Source: Hyphomonadaceae bacterium UBA1849 (GTDB lineage: Bacteria > Pseudomonadota > Alphaproteobacteria > Caulobacterales > Hyphomonadaceae). Taken from it: DNA of 64,000 nt. The stretch spans positions 427,090 through 491,089 of the forward strand of contig DDIN01000008.1 of the NCBI GenBank assembly GCA_002338565.1. The letters run 5' to 3'. Of this stretch, positions 17,148-25,790 are shown piece after piece (position 1 is the stretch's first letter; each line of letters begins with the position of its first letter). Under the pieces are notes generated by a model. The model was not told the origin of the DNA and did no database searches. It saw only the letters and a list, made by a program, of their open reading frames with translations. The translations under genes and the position numbers were made by a program.

Positions 17148-18539
17148 ATGGAATTCGACGCGCTGATCCTGTCGCGACTGCAATTTGCTTTTGTGGTCGC
17201 CTTCCACATCATGTTCCCTGCTTTCACCATCGGCCTTGCTGCCTTCCTGGCGGTCGCAGAGGGCTTGTGGCTGTTCACGAAGAAAGAGGTGTTCAAGCGC
17301 CTCTATCTGCACTGGGTGAAAATCTTCGCCCTCGCCTTCGGTATCGGCGTCGTATCCGGCGTTGTCATGTCCTACCAGTTCGGCACGAACTGGGCCGTCT
17401 TCTCAGACAAGGCAGGCAGCGTGATCGGCCCGCTTCTCGGCTATGAAGTCCTGACGGCCTTCTTCCTCGAAGCGACCTTCCTTGGTGTAATGCTGTTCGG
17501 CTGGAAGCGCGTTGGCCCGACACTCCACTTCGTCGCCACATGCGCCGTGGCTATCGGTACGTCTATCTCTGCCTTCTGGATCCTGTCCGCGAACAGCTGG
17601 ATGCAGACACCTGTGGGCTTCGACATTGATCCTGAGACCGGCAACTTCTTTGCGACAGACTGGTGGGCGGTGATCTTCAACCCGAGCTTCCCGTCCCGCT
17701 ATGTTCACATGATGCTAGCCGCATTCATTACGACTGCAGCCGTTGTTCTGGCTGCCGGCGCGTATCAGGTGATCCGTGGCCGCGTGACGGAGCCGACCCG
17801 CTGGCAAATCCGCATGGCGTCCGGCACGCTGCTTCTGCTCATGCCGCTGCAAATCTGGGCCGGTCACTGGTCTGGCGAAGTTGCCCACCATTACCAGCCC
17901 GCCAAAGTGGCTGCGATGGAAGGCTGGTGGGAAACCAGCGACGTTCAGGGCACCATCCTGTTTGCGATCCCGGATGCCGAGAACGAGCGCAATATTGCCG
18001 AGATCATGATCCCCGGCACCAGTCCTTATCTTTTCAATACTGATGAGCCGCTTCAGGGGCTGAACGCCTTCCCTGAAGATGAGCGGCCACCTGTCTTCCC
18101 TGTCTTCTGGTCCTTCCGCATCATGGTCGGCGCGGGCATGATCATGCTGTTCATGGGCGGCTGGGGCGTCGCGCTCTGGGCTATGAAGCGTATCGAGAAG
18201 CCCGGCCTCTTCCATTGGCTGGCAGTTCCAAGCGGTGTGCTAGGCTTTGTGGCGGTTATCACCGGCTGGATCGTCGCCGAAGTCGGTCGCCAGCCCTACA
18301 CCGTCTATGGCTTCCTTCGCACCGAAGACAGTATCTCACCCGTCGAACCGGCAGCCGTTGCTACATCGCTGATTGTCTTCATGGTGGTCTATGCGATCAT
18401 CTTCACCGCAGGCGTCATCTACATGGCCCGCATCGCAACACGCGGCTTTGACGACGACCCGACCGATCCACCCGTTCGCGAACACCGCGCCCCCGGCTCT
18501 GCGCTTGCATCCGTTACAGACAAGGCAGAGGAGGCCTGA
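17148..18539 (+). CDS. cydA: Cytochrome bd-type (CioA-like) ubiquinol oxidase subunit I
   Basis: The 463-residue protein is the heme-carrying subunit of a bd-type quinol oxidase, an inner membrane terminal oxidase that reduces O2. Visible features include the b595 ligand His about residue 20 (FVVAFHIMFPAF), VSGVVMSYQFGTNWA, LEATFLGVMLFGWKRVG and GRQPYTVYGFLRT, the GRQP quinol-side motif. The Q-loop is short, as in cyanide-insensitive oxidases. GAGGAG precedes the ATG with 8-10 nt spacing. It is followed 3 bp later by subunit II and is first gene of a three-gene operon behind the inverted repeat. Confidence 0.95.
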   Translation: MEFDALILSRLQFAFVVAFHIMFPAFTIGLAAFLAVAEGLWLFTKKEVFKRLYLHWVKIFALAFGIGVVSGVVMSYQFGTNWAVFSDKAGSVIGPLLGYEVLTAFFLEATFLGVMLFGWKRVGPTLHFVATCAVAIGTSISAFWILSANSWMQTPVGFDIDPETGNFFATDWWAVIFNPSFPSRYVHMMLAAFITTAAVVLAAGAYQVIRGRVTEPTRWQIRMASGTLLLLMPLQIWAGHWSGEVAHHYQPAKVAAMEGWWETSDVQGTILFAIPDAENERNIAEIMIPGTSPYLFNTDEPLQGLNAFPEDERPPVFPVFWSFRIMVGAGMIMLFMGGWGVALWAMKRIEKPGLFHWLAVPSGVLGFVAVITGWIVAEVGRQPYTVYGFLRTEDSISPVEPAAVATSLIVFMVVYAIIFTAGVIYMARIATRGFDDDPTDPPVREHRAPGSALASVTDKAEEA

Positions 18540-18542
18540 GCC

Positions 18543-19580
18543 ATGGATTACCCACTTATCTGGTCTTTTCTCATCGCCACGGCGGTCATGCTTTACGTCC
18601 TTCTGGACGGGTCCGACCTTGGCATTGGCATTCTGACGGCATTTGCGAAATCTGACGAAGAACGCAATCTGATGACGGCCACAATCGAGCCCGTCTGGGA
18701 CGGTAATGAGACCTGGCTTATTCTGGGCGGCGGCGGCCTGTTTGCGGCCTTTCCGCTAGCCTACGCCATTCTGATGCCAGCCTTCTATATTCCGGTTCTT
18801 CTCATGCTCGCCGCGCTCATCTTCCGCGGCGTCGCGTTCGAGTTCCGCCACAAGGCCGTCCGTAAAACGACACGCCATTTCTGGAATGGCGCCTTTTCCT
18901 ACGGGTCTCTGTTCGCAGCCTTTGCGCAGGGCCTGATCCTTGGCGGTTTCATTCAGGGCGTCAGCGTTGATGGGCGCAGCTTTGCGGGTGGCACATTCGA
19001 CTGGCTTACACCTTTCACACTGCTCGTCGCAGTCTCCGTGGCCGGTGGTTATGTCCTTCTCGGCTCATCCTGGCTGGTTCTGAAAACGGAAGGCAGCCTG
19101 CAAAAATGGTCACGCGCCTGGGCACGCCGGTCTTCCCTGTTTGTCGCTCTGGCCATGGCAGCGATCAGCCTGGCAACGCTTTCCATCGATCCGCGTGTGA
19201 CCGAACGCTGGGGCGTGACAATGCAGGCGATCGACTTTGGCAAATTCCTGCCGCTCGCGCCTATACCTCTGCTTGCTGGTCTCTTGCTTGTCGCGCTCTG
19301 GCGGGATCTCAGCATTCTTGGTGACAAAGCGCCTGACTGGCGTCCAATGGTGCTGTCTGCAGCGCTCTTTCTGACCGGCTATCTCGGCCTTGGCATTAGC
19401 CTGTTCCCGTATCTTGTGCCGTTCGAGCTCACAATTTGGGAAACCGCAGCACGGGATAATGCGTTACAACTTATGTTGGTCGGCGCATCGATCATGCTGC
19501 CGGTCATTCTGGCATATACAATCTACGTCTACTCCCTCTTCTGGGGAAAAGTAGACCCGGAAGAGAGTTATCATGACTAA
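18543..19580 (+). CDS. cydB: Cytochrome bd-type (CioB-like) ubiquinol oxidase subunit II
   Basis: The 345-residue membrane protein shows LLDGSDLGIGIL and EPVWDGNETWLILGGGGLF, the standard subunit II signatures, plus about eight to nine helices. It stabilises the hemes of subunit I and completes the quinol oxidase. It begins 3 bp after the subunit I stop codon and its last 8 bp overlap the start of the small gene at 19573, indicating one operon with translational coupling. Confidence 0.95.
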   Translation: MDYPLIWSFLIATAVMLYVLLDGSDLGIGILTAFAKSDEERNLMTATIEPVWDGNETWLILGGGGLFAAFPLAYAILMPAFYIPVLLMLAALIFRGVAFEFRHKAVRKTTRHFWNGAFSYGSLFAAFAQGLILGGFIQGVSVDGRSFAGGTFDWLTPFTLLVAVSVAGGYVLLGSSWLVLKTEGSLQKWSRAWARRSSLFVALAMAAISLATLSIDPRVTERWGVTMQAIDFGKFLPLAPIPLLAGLLLVALWRDLSILGDKAPDWRPMVLSAALFLTGYLGLGISLFPYLVPFELTIWETAARDNALQLMLVGASIMLPVILAYTIYVYSLFWGKVDPEESYHD

Positions 19581-19731
19581 GATCTTTGAGCCTGTTGGTC
19601 CCGAAGACAACACAGAAAGCAAACCCGCCCCTATCGCGCCGCGTATTGCGTGGTTCATGGGCATCGCCGTGACAAGCGGCGCGGTGGTTATCCTCGCCGC
19701 TTACATTCTGCGCGGACTTCTGGGGCTCTAA
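19573..19731 (+). CDS. Small membrane protein of the cydAB operon (DUF2474-like)
   Basis: This 52-residue frame starts at ATG 19573, inside the end of cydB (8 bp overlap), and stops at TAA 19729. It has a polar N-terminal half with several Pro and Glu residues, then one hydrophobic helix from about residue 25 to 48 (RIAWFMGIAVTSGAVVILAA and following). Single-helix proteins directly after cydB stabilise the oxidase; the size, Arg-Ile-Ala-Trp helix start and position resemble the DUF2474 family. It ends 4 bp into the coding end of the convergent aminotransferase gene. No similarity search was possible. Confidence 0.7.
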   Translation: MTKIFEPVGPEDNTESKPAPIAPRIAWFMGIAVTSGAVVILAAYILRGLLGL

Positions 19732-21077
19732 GCCCCGTCCACGCAGGCCGCGAGGTCTTTGCCATAGAGTTCAATGAAGCGGGAGAACTCATCCTCAAAT
19801 GCCGCGATATACGCTTCGTGCATATTGAGGTTGAGCGTCGTCATACCCCGTGCAGCGACGTAAATCCCGCGATTGAGCATATGCAGATGGAAGAGGCGCT
19901 TAAACTCGCTCGCCCCTGTAACATCGAGGTCTGAAGGATGAGTGATATCCCCGTCATTCAGATGCAAATTCATGATCGAGCCGTGGCCGGTCGCCTGCAC
20001 CGGCACACCAAGGCCCCGCGCAGCTTCGTTCAGCGTTTTACGCAGCTTATCGCCGCGCGCATTCAGGCGAACCGCCTCTTCTTCAGTGAAATAATCAGAC
20101 AGGCCTATATACCCGCCAACCATGGATGCCACGTTGTTATTGAACGTTCCGCCGTGTGGAAGGTACGCATCATCTGAAGCCGGATCAAAGCGCGCCATCA
20201 GATCGCGCCGCCCTGCCAGCGCCCCCATAGAGAAACCACCCCCGATATATTTGCCGAGCGTAGTCAGATCGGCCTGAACACCCAGAACGCCTTGCAGACC
20301 AGCAGGACCGAGACGCGAGGTCATCACCTCGTCAAAAATCAGAACGATGGCGTGCTTATCCGCCATCTCTCGCAGCATTTGAAGAAACTCGGTCTTTGCC
20401 GGAATGCAGCCCGCTGCGCCAAGCATCGGTTCTACAAGTATCGCGCCAAGCTTGGACGCGTTTGCTTCAATCAGCGCGCGCGTGCCTTCAATATCGTTAT
20501 ACTCGGCGAGCGTTATATCAATCGAGATATTGAGCGCATCGCGCCCTTCCATGAGCACCAGAGAGCTGCCGTGATACGCGCCTGAAAACGCCAGAACGCC
20601 TGCGCGGGTTGTCGCATTGCGCGCCAGTCCAAGCGCGAGAAGATTGGCTTCGGTACCAGAATTACAAAAACGAACCTGCTCAAACCCGAAGCGCGAGCAC
20701 AGCAGGCGCGCCAGCAAGTCTTCATGCCGCGTCGGACCGCTGAGCAGTGTGCCATGGCGTGCAACTGCATCCAGCACGCGGCGTGTCATGCCATCATCAT
20801 GGCCGTAAACACCGGCCGAGTACTCGCCAACGAAATTCAGATAGCCGTGCCCATCTACATCATAGACGCGGCCCTTGCTGCCACGTTCGATCGTTAGCGG
20901 AAATGGCGAATAGTAGACGGTAGAGCGTGTCGTACCGCCCGGCATACAGCGCTTGGCGCGGCGGAACTGTTCCTCGCTGCCTGGATTGCGAGTGCAATAT
21001 ACCTGTTCTTCACGCTGGATCGAATGTTTCAGAACATCCAGCCCGTAAGTCATATCCACTTTGTGTTGCACTGCCAT
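19728..21077 (-). CDS. Class III aminotransferase (glutamate-1-semialdehyde 2,1-aminomutase-like)
   Basis: About 449 residues in the PLP-dependent class III fold: GTTRSTVYYSPFPLTIERG, CNSGTEANLLALGLAR (cofactor phosphate loop), FSGAYHGSSL, LIFDEVMTSRLG (the Asp that binds the pyridine nitrogen) and TLGKYIGGGFSMGAL, where Lys is the Schiff-base residue. The family includes glutamate-1-semialdehyde aminomutase and various amino-ketone aminotransferases; substrate is undetermined. ATG 21077 is chosen as start, but ATG 21053 is also possible and no good ribosome-binding site distinguishes them. Its stop overlaps the small cyd gene by 4 bp. Confidence 0.8.
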   Translation of the reverse strand: MAVQHKVDMTYGLDVLKHSIQREEQVYCTRNPGSEEQFRRAKRCMPGGTTRSTVYYSPFPLTIERGSKGRVYDVDGHGYLNFVGEYSAGVYGHDDGMTRRVLDAVARHGTLLSGPTRHEDLLARLLCSRFGFEQVRFCNSGTEANLLALGLARNATTRAGVLAFSGAYHGSSLVLMEGRDALNISIDITLAEYNDIEGTRALIEANASKLGAILVEPMLGAAGCIPAKTEFLQMLREMADKHAIVLIFDEVMTSRLGPAGLQGVLGVQADLTTLGKYIGGGFSMGALAGRRDLMARFDPASDDAYLPHGGTFNNNVASMVGGYIGLSDYFTEEEAVRLNARGDKLRKTLNEAARGLGVPVQATGHGSIMNLHLNDGDITHPSDLDVTGASEFKRLFHLHMLNRGIYVAARGMTTLNLNMHEAYIAAFEDEFSRFIELYGKDLAACVDGA

Positions 21078-21222
21078 TTGCGAAACCACCCACTATTCGC
21101 GCGAGGGTTTCACATCGCCGGACTCACTCAGTTGCGGCAATCTCTGGGGGTGTCAGAGACAGTCACAAAACGCATATGCCTCATTTCTGGCAGGGTAAGG
21201 TTAAATCCGAAGCGCGTAATTA

Positions 21223-21771
21223 TCAGTCAAAGGCATAACGTTCCAACGCGTCATAACTCATCTGGAATGATAGGGGCTCGCCGCGACGGTTAAATTCAAT
21301 CCGGAAAAGACTTTCATAATCAGCCTCATCGAACCATGGGCCTTCGTCGCGCCCTGTCAGCATAGCCGCAAGAACCGGCGTCGTGTTCGAATGGCCGAGC
21401 ACCAGTATTGTGCCAGACGAATTGCGAAGCGTGTCAGCGAATTCTTCCATTGCGTCGAGATCATAGATCTGGACTTCGAGGCCTTCTGCGTTTGCTGCTG
21501 GCGCGGCCGTTGCGCGAGTGCGACGCGTATCTGACGACCAGACGGCGTCCACGCCAAGTTCCTCCATTATCTCACCAAGGCGCGCGGCGCGCGCTTCGCC
21601 CTCCGCGGTGAGCAGCGGATCAGTGCCCGCCTCCTTTTCAGCATGGCGAACCAGAAAGATCGTTGGACCGCTTGCGAAAGCGTTTTGCAAACCGGGCGCA
21701 GTGCAGGCTGCCACGAGCATCAGGCTTGCAAGCAGAACCTGTAATCCCGCACGTTTCATCTTCGCGATCAT
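21223..21771 (-). CDS. Lipoprotein histidine phosphatase (phosphoglycerate mutase/SixA-like)
   Basis: The 182-residue protein has a lipoprotein signal peptide ending in LVAAC, then the histidine phosphatase domain: FLVRHAEKEAGTDPLLTAEG carries the catalytic RHG-like triad (RHA), SSDTRRTRATAAPAA the second Arg region, and LVLGHSNTTPVLAAML the second His. Such enzymes remove phosphate from small phospho-compounds or phosphohistidine; periplasmic anchoring makes a role on extracellular phosphates plausible. It lies upstream of the aminotransferase, on the same strand and 145 bp away. Confidence 0.85.
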   Translation of the reverse strand: MIAKMKRAGLQVLLASLMLVAACTAPGLQNAFASGPTIFLVRHAEKEAGTDPLLTAEGEARAARLGEIMEELGVDAVWSSDTRRTRATAAPAANAEGLEVQIYDLDAMEEFADTLRNSSGTILVLGHSNTTPVLAAMLTGRDEGPWFDEADYESLFRIEFNRRGEPLSFQMSYDALERYAFD

Positions 21772-21919
21772 GTAATTGTCCCGGCTTTTCTGTTAATCCT
21801 CATGCCCAAAATGAATAAGCATTATTCCATTATTAGGCAGATTCGGTTATCCTGACCTTCAAGCACCCATGTGCGGGCCTTCCCGCATGTGAGAATAGAT
21901 AAAGCCTAAGGAGGATACA

Positions 21920-22090
21920 ATGAGCGACGTGACACTGTCTGACGCACATACCGAACGCGAAACATCAGAACGGATAGATGACCCGATCACCGTGCAAGAC
22001 TGGGCGACCGCAATTATCATGGTTGCAGGCGGATTTGCCGTCTGGGGATTACTGGGCTTGATGTTCTCCGGCGGCCTTCCGGGCGCTTGA
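21920..22090 (+). CDS. Small membrane protein of unknown function (56 residues)
   Basis: A strong AAGGAGG ribosome-binding site lies 6-8 nt before ATG 21920. The product has a charged N-terminal half (DAHTERETSERIDDP) and one hydrophobic helix (about residues 32-52: IIMVAGGFAVWGLLGLMFSGG). Length and architecture resemble small respiratory-oxidase subunits, but no family was recognised. It is followed 98 bp later by another tiny membrane-protein gene, and the pair is isolated from the neighbouring genes on the minus strand. The good start signal and clear helix argue that it is real. Confidence 0.6.
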   Translation: MSDVTLSDAHTERETSERIDDPITVQDWATAIIMVAGGFAVWGLLGLMFSGGLPGA

Positions 22091-22094
22091 CCCC

Positions 22095-22104
22095 TGTAAC
22101 ATAT
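22095..22104. promoter_or_regulatory. TGTAACATAT element identical to the cydA half-site
   Basis: The ten bases are identical to the left half-site at 17091-17100 before cydA and lie 85 bp upstream of the small-gene start at 22189. No matching inverted copy is visible here. Coincidence is possible because the motif is short. Confidence 0.4.
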
Positions 22105-22188
22105 AAGACTTAGTGCTTATTTGACATTTTGGTGAAACTCGCGCATAACGCTAAACATACACACCTCACACAAGAGGCGGAGGAAACA

Positions 22189-22353
22189 ATGAATCAAACA
22201 GCGTCCCCTCCGGCATATGTACCCGTCAGTCGTGCGGACGAACGCAAAGCTGATGGAAAATGGAGCGTCCGCCGCACCCTGTTCTTTTGCCTTCTGGTGA
22301 ACGGACTTTTCTGGGGCGGTCTCGCGTATGTTTTGATGCGCTTCTTTGCCTGA
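22189..22353 (+). CDS. Small membrane protein of unknown function (54 residues)
   Basis: ATG 22189 is chosen because GAGGCGGAGG precedes it; the frame extends further upstream from 22129 without a start signal. The product has a proline-bearing, charged N-terminal half (PPAYVPVSRADERKADGK) and a membrane helix (about residues 30-52: TLFFCLLVNGLFWGGLAYVL). A TGTAACATAT element shared with cydA is 85 bp upstream, and a strong terminator follows 30 bp after the stop. This suggests an independent transcript and possible co-regulation with the oxidase genes. Confidence 0.6.
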   Translation: MNQTASPPAYVPVSRADERKADGKWSVRRTLFFCLLVNGLFWGGLAYVLMRFFA

Positions 22354-22382
22354 GCGAAAAATTTTATATACCCCAAATCAGA

Positions 22383-22416
22383 AACACCCGGCCTAATGGC
22401 CGGGTGTTTTTGTTTT
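22383..22416 (+). terminator. Rho-independent terminator after the small membrane gene
   Basis: Stem AAACACCCGGCC with loop TAAT and its complement GGCCGGGTGTTT, followed by T-rich TTGTTTT. The stem is long and nearly perfect. On the opposite strand it could also serve the end of cysS, but the T-tract is weaker there. Confidence 0.9.
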
Positions 22417-22462
22417 GGACGTCTCTAAAAACAGCTCCCAGCGGCGAGCAATCGGCTAACAC

Positions 22463-23851
22463 CTAAACCCGCCTCCAGGTTGCGCCGCCTGCGCCGTCCA
22501 TAATCTCGATACCTTCGGCCTTCAGCTCGTCACGAATACGGTCAGCTTCAGCCCAATCCTTATTCTTACGGGCATCCAGACGCGCCTGAACGAGGCCATC
22601 AATGCGTGCATTGTCGTCGCCATCGCCGCCCTGCTCCCACTCCATCGGCGTTTTGGAGAGAAGGCCAAGCGCCTGACCGGCGTCGAACATCATATTACGG
22701 ACGGTTTCCATCGCCTGCTCGTTCTTCTCGTCAGCCGCTTTATTCGCTTCGGACGCCAACGCGTTGAGCTCGGCAAGAGCCAGAGGCGTGTTGAGGTCAT
22801 CCATCAGCTTGTCGCGCACGCCATGGCGGTCATCGGCCACCGGCTTGCCGTCACCCCAGACGCGGCGATACGCGCCATAGATCCGGTCGAGCGTCGTCTT
22901 GGACTGTTCCAGCAGATCACGCGTCCAGTCGAGCGGTGCGCGATAATGACCAGACAGCAGCGCATAGCGCAGCACTTCGCCCGGCCAGTCTTTCACCAGA
23001 TCATGCACCAGTTTCACATTGCCCAATGACTTGGACATTTTCTCGCCTTCCATGTCGAGGAAGCCGTTATGCATCCAGTAATTGGCCAGCGTCTCACCAT
23101 GCGCGCATTCTGACTGGGCAATCTCGTTTTCATGGTGCGGGAATTGAAGGTCGACGCCGCCGCCATGAATGTCGATCGTGTCACCAAGCTCTGCCTTGAT
23201 CATGGCCGAGCATTCAATATGCCAGCCCGGACGGCCCTTGCCCCACGGGCTATCCCAGATCGCTTCTTCCGGCTCACCTTCTTTGGCAAACTTCCAGATG
23301 GCAAAGTCAGACGGGTTGCGCTTGCCTTCGTCTACGGCAACGCGTGCACCTGCTTCATTGTCTTCCTGACGACGACCGGAAAGCTTTCCATAGTCTTCCA
23401 TCTGGTCGACCTGAAAATATAGGCCGTCCTTGGTGACATAGGCGTAGCCTTTGCGCTTCAGGCTTTCGCCAATGCGGATCATGCCGTCGATATGGTTGGT
23501 CGCCCAGGGCTCAATGTCCGGCGCGAGCACATTCAGGCTCGCCATGTCAGCATTGTAGATATCGGCATATTTGCGCGTGATATCTGCAATACTCTCACCG
23601 GTTTCCTGAGAGCTTTTGATGATCTTGTCTTCGACATCCGTGATGTTGCGTGCAAACACGACAGAGCTGCGCCCGTAAATGTCTTTCAACAGACGGCGCA
23701 AAACATCGAACACCACAGGCGGGCGCGCATTGCCGATATGGGCATAGTTATAAACCGTCGGCCCGCACACATAGACTGTGATGCGCTTAGGGTCCTGAGG
23801 CTCAAACACGCGTTTCTCACGCGCCATAGTGTCATAGATGCGAAGTGTCAT
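22463..23851 (-). CDS. cysS: Cysteinyl-tRNA synthetase
   Basis: The 462-residue protein has class I synthetase signatures: YVCGPTVYNYAHIGNARPPV, containing the HIGH-type HIGN motif and the zinc-binding Cys, plus IECSAM and HHENEIAQSE from the second metal region, and KMSKSLGN for ATP. It charges tRNA-Cys in the cytosol. Its C-terminal helical region is typical for the bacterial enzyme. It is a single-gene unit and the terminator at 22383 lies downstream of its stop codon. Confidence 0.97.
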   Translation of the reverse strand: MTLRIYDTMAREKRVFEPQDPKRITVYVCGPTVYNYAHIGNARPPVVFDVLRRLLKDIYGRSSVVFARNITDVEDKIIKSSQETGESIADITRKYADIYNADMASLNVLAPDIEPWATNHIDGMIRIGESLKRKGYAYVTKDGLYFQVDQMEDYGKLSGRRQEDNEAGARVAVDEGKRNPSDFAIWKFAKEGEPEEAIWDSPWGKGRPGWHIECSAMIKAELGDTIDIHGGGVDLQFPHHENEIAQSECAHGETLANYWMHNGFLDMEGEKMSKSLGNVKLVHDLVKDWPGEVLRYALLSGHYRAPLDWTRDLLEQSKTTLDRIYGAYRRVWGDGKPVADDRHGVRDKLMDDLNTPLALAELNALASEANKAADEKNEQAMETVRNMMFDAGQALGLLSKTPMEWEQGGDGDDNARIDGLVQARLDARKNKDWAEADRIRDELKAEGIEIMDGAGGATWRRV

Positions 23852-24032
23852 GGTCGAGGCTTATAGCTTGGATTTGTGAAAACGGAATAAAGCGATTTGC
23901 CGCGCGGGTGATTTTCTGTGACATCGTTAAAGTCACCCAAATGAAGCACTCCCAGCCCCTGCAATCATGAGTAGCCTTATTCTAAAACCGACCTATTCAG
24001 TTTAAAGACTTCGTGCTTTCAGGAGAGTAAAA

Positions 24033-25484
24033 TTGAAAATTGAAGACTTTCAGAGATCTCGTGGCGCGATACGGAGTTTCGGCATGGGGCCCAGCCCCCA
24101 GATTATCGAAGTATCGGAGAATACTCCCAAACCAAATGATTTTCGATTATACCATTACACTACATACAATAGCTTCTTTTCCATTCTGAATTCCAAGTGC
24201 CTTTGGGCCTCGTCACACCTCTCGATGAATGACAATCAAGAGATAATATATGCAGCAAATTGTATTTTCGATTATTTTTTAGAGGCCGAGAAACGTGATC
24301 CAGAGCTTTTCAATGCGAACTTTAAACGAGCTTGCTTAGAGGCCATTGTTCCGAATTTGGAACAGGACATCTTCTTGGTGAGCCTTAGTTATCATGCAGT
24401 TTCTCTCAGCCAATTTAGAGCCTACGCCCAACCTTTAGGTCTTTCATTCGGAATAAGCATCTATACGATTGTTCAACTAGATAGAGAACTTGGCTCAATT
24501 TCCGGAAAAGTCATTTACAATCAGCAACTACAAAAAACGATAATCGCGAAGTTTTTAACTCAGTTCGCACAAGAATTTCAGATTGCCAATAAGGCAAACC
24601 GCGACCCCAGCATTTTTAAAAATAGAATACTTCAAGAATTCAGAAAACTTGCGCCATTTTTGAAGCATCCGGCGTTCAGCGAAGAAGCTGAATTTCGCGT
24701 CGTCATTTTGCCTGAACACTGCGAAATTGAAACCAAATCCCGCCCTATTGGTTCAAACTCAGTAAACTATGTCGAATGGCCTTTTCTTGATCGAAGCGCT
24801 ATAGGAAGAGCTCCTGAAATTCCGGATATTTTCGTGGGCCCGATCCTAGACATTGGCTATATGGTCCGCCAAGTAAAGGATATAGTTCGCGACTTTGGCA
24901 TCAATAACCCAACGGTGATTTCTTGCGATATACCCTTCGAAGCGCGTCACAAGGACTTTGATGACATTATCGAAAACATTAAAGCACACTTAAATACCGT
25001 AAAGCCTCAAATTTTCGATGATCCCAAAAGAGTGCTACAACAAGAATTTCCTCCAGAAATCCCGAAAGATTTTGCCTACAGTATCGGTGCTTTTTTGTGC
25101 CTTTGGCTTTCTTCCAAGTCATTTCTTCTGCCGCATGTGCAAACAAAAATTGATGGCGCCAAAGGGCACGAGGAGGACATGGTACGAACATATAAAATCT
25201 GTGGCGGAATGCTCGCGGATCACATGATAACGCCCGACGGGCTTGAATTTTTGAGAAAAAATGTGACCTCCAAGTACAGTTTAATTGGTTGGCATTTCGC
25301 GCGCGCCTTCAAGATTGATCCTGTAAACCTTCCGCAATTCCTACCAGCTCCCACAGAAGAAAACTATGCAACTTTCTGTTCAATGATGGACAGACAACTC
25401 GAAGAGCACATCAGAAAACAGACATTTCTAAAGTCGCTGAAAACTCCATTCGGCTCGTGCTGCACTACCACAGAAAATAAGTAG
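24033..25484 (+). CDS. DUF2971-like protein, AT-rich
   Basis: A TTG codon at 24033 is the likely start: AGGAG lies at 24021-24025, 7 nt upstream; ATG 24084 is an alternative. The 483-residue protein contains FRLYHYTTYNSFFSILNSKC and LWASSHLSMNDNQEI, which match the start of DUF2971 proteins (YHYTs...I...lwas...lND.sE). Further on are SLSYHAVSLSQFRAYAQPL and a long helical C-terminal region. Function is unknown; relatives occur in genomic islands and defence-rich regions. The gene is strikingly AT-rich compared with cysS and yqiJ, so it is probably horizontally acquired. Confidence 0.65.
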   Translation: MKIEDFQRSRGAIRSFGMGPSPQIIEVSENTPKPNDFRLYHYTTYNSFFSILNSKCLWASSHLSMNDNQEIIYAANCIFDYFLEAEKRDPELFNANFKRACLEAIVPNLEQDIFLVSLSYHAVSLSQFRAYAQPLGLSFGISIYTIVQLDRELGSISGKVIYNQQLQKTIIAKFLTQFAQEFQIANKANRDPSIFKNRILQEFRKLAPFLKHPAFSEEAEFRVVILPEHCEIETKSRPIGSNSVNYVEWPFLDRSAIGRAPEIPDIFVGPILDIGYMVRQVKDIVRDFGINNPTVISCDIPFEARHKDFDDIIENIKAHLNTVKPQIFDDPKRVLQQEFPPEIPKDFAYSIGAFLCLWLSSKSFLLPHVQTKIDGAKGHEEDMVRTYKICGGMLADHMITPDGLEFLRKNVTSKYSLIGWHFARAFKIDPVNLPQFLPAPTEENYATFCSMMDRQLEEHIRKQTFLKSLKTPFGSCCTTTENK

Positions 25485-25790
25485 CCCTTCGATCCTGCGA
25501 CAACGCAAGACCCATTCCTTTGGACTATCTCATTCACTTCTGATTTTCGTCATCACCCCTTCGATTTTTATTGAATAACGGCAAACATTACATATATGCA
25601 ATAATACCCCTATGGGTAGAAAGTCGTTATGAGATCGTGACGAACTGGTGAACTGTCTTGCCTTGCTGCACATGTTCACCAAGAGATGCCTGAAGCTCAT
25701 GCTTCCTTGACGCTCATGAGGAAAAACCGTGTAGCCACATGCCAGTAAATCCCTACTGACATGCCTGCACACATGAGGAGAGGAAGACGA
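25485..25790. other. Gene-free 306-bp interval before yqiJ
   Basis: No credible gene is seen. The first part is AT-rich and joins the end of the DUF2971-like gene. GAAGC-TCAT-GCTTC (25692-25705) can form a small hairpin. The end holds GAGGAGAGGAAG, the ribosome-binding site of yqiJ. The promoter is expected in this interval but was not identified. Confidence 0.5.
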
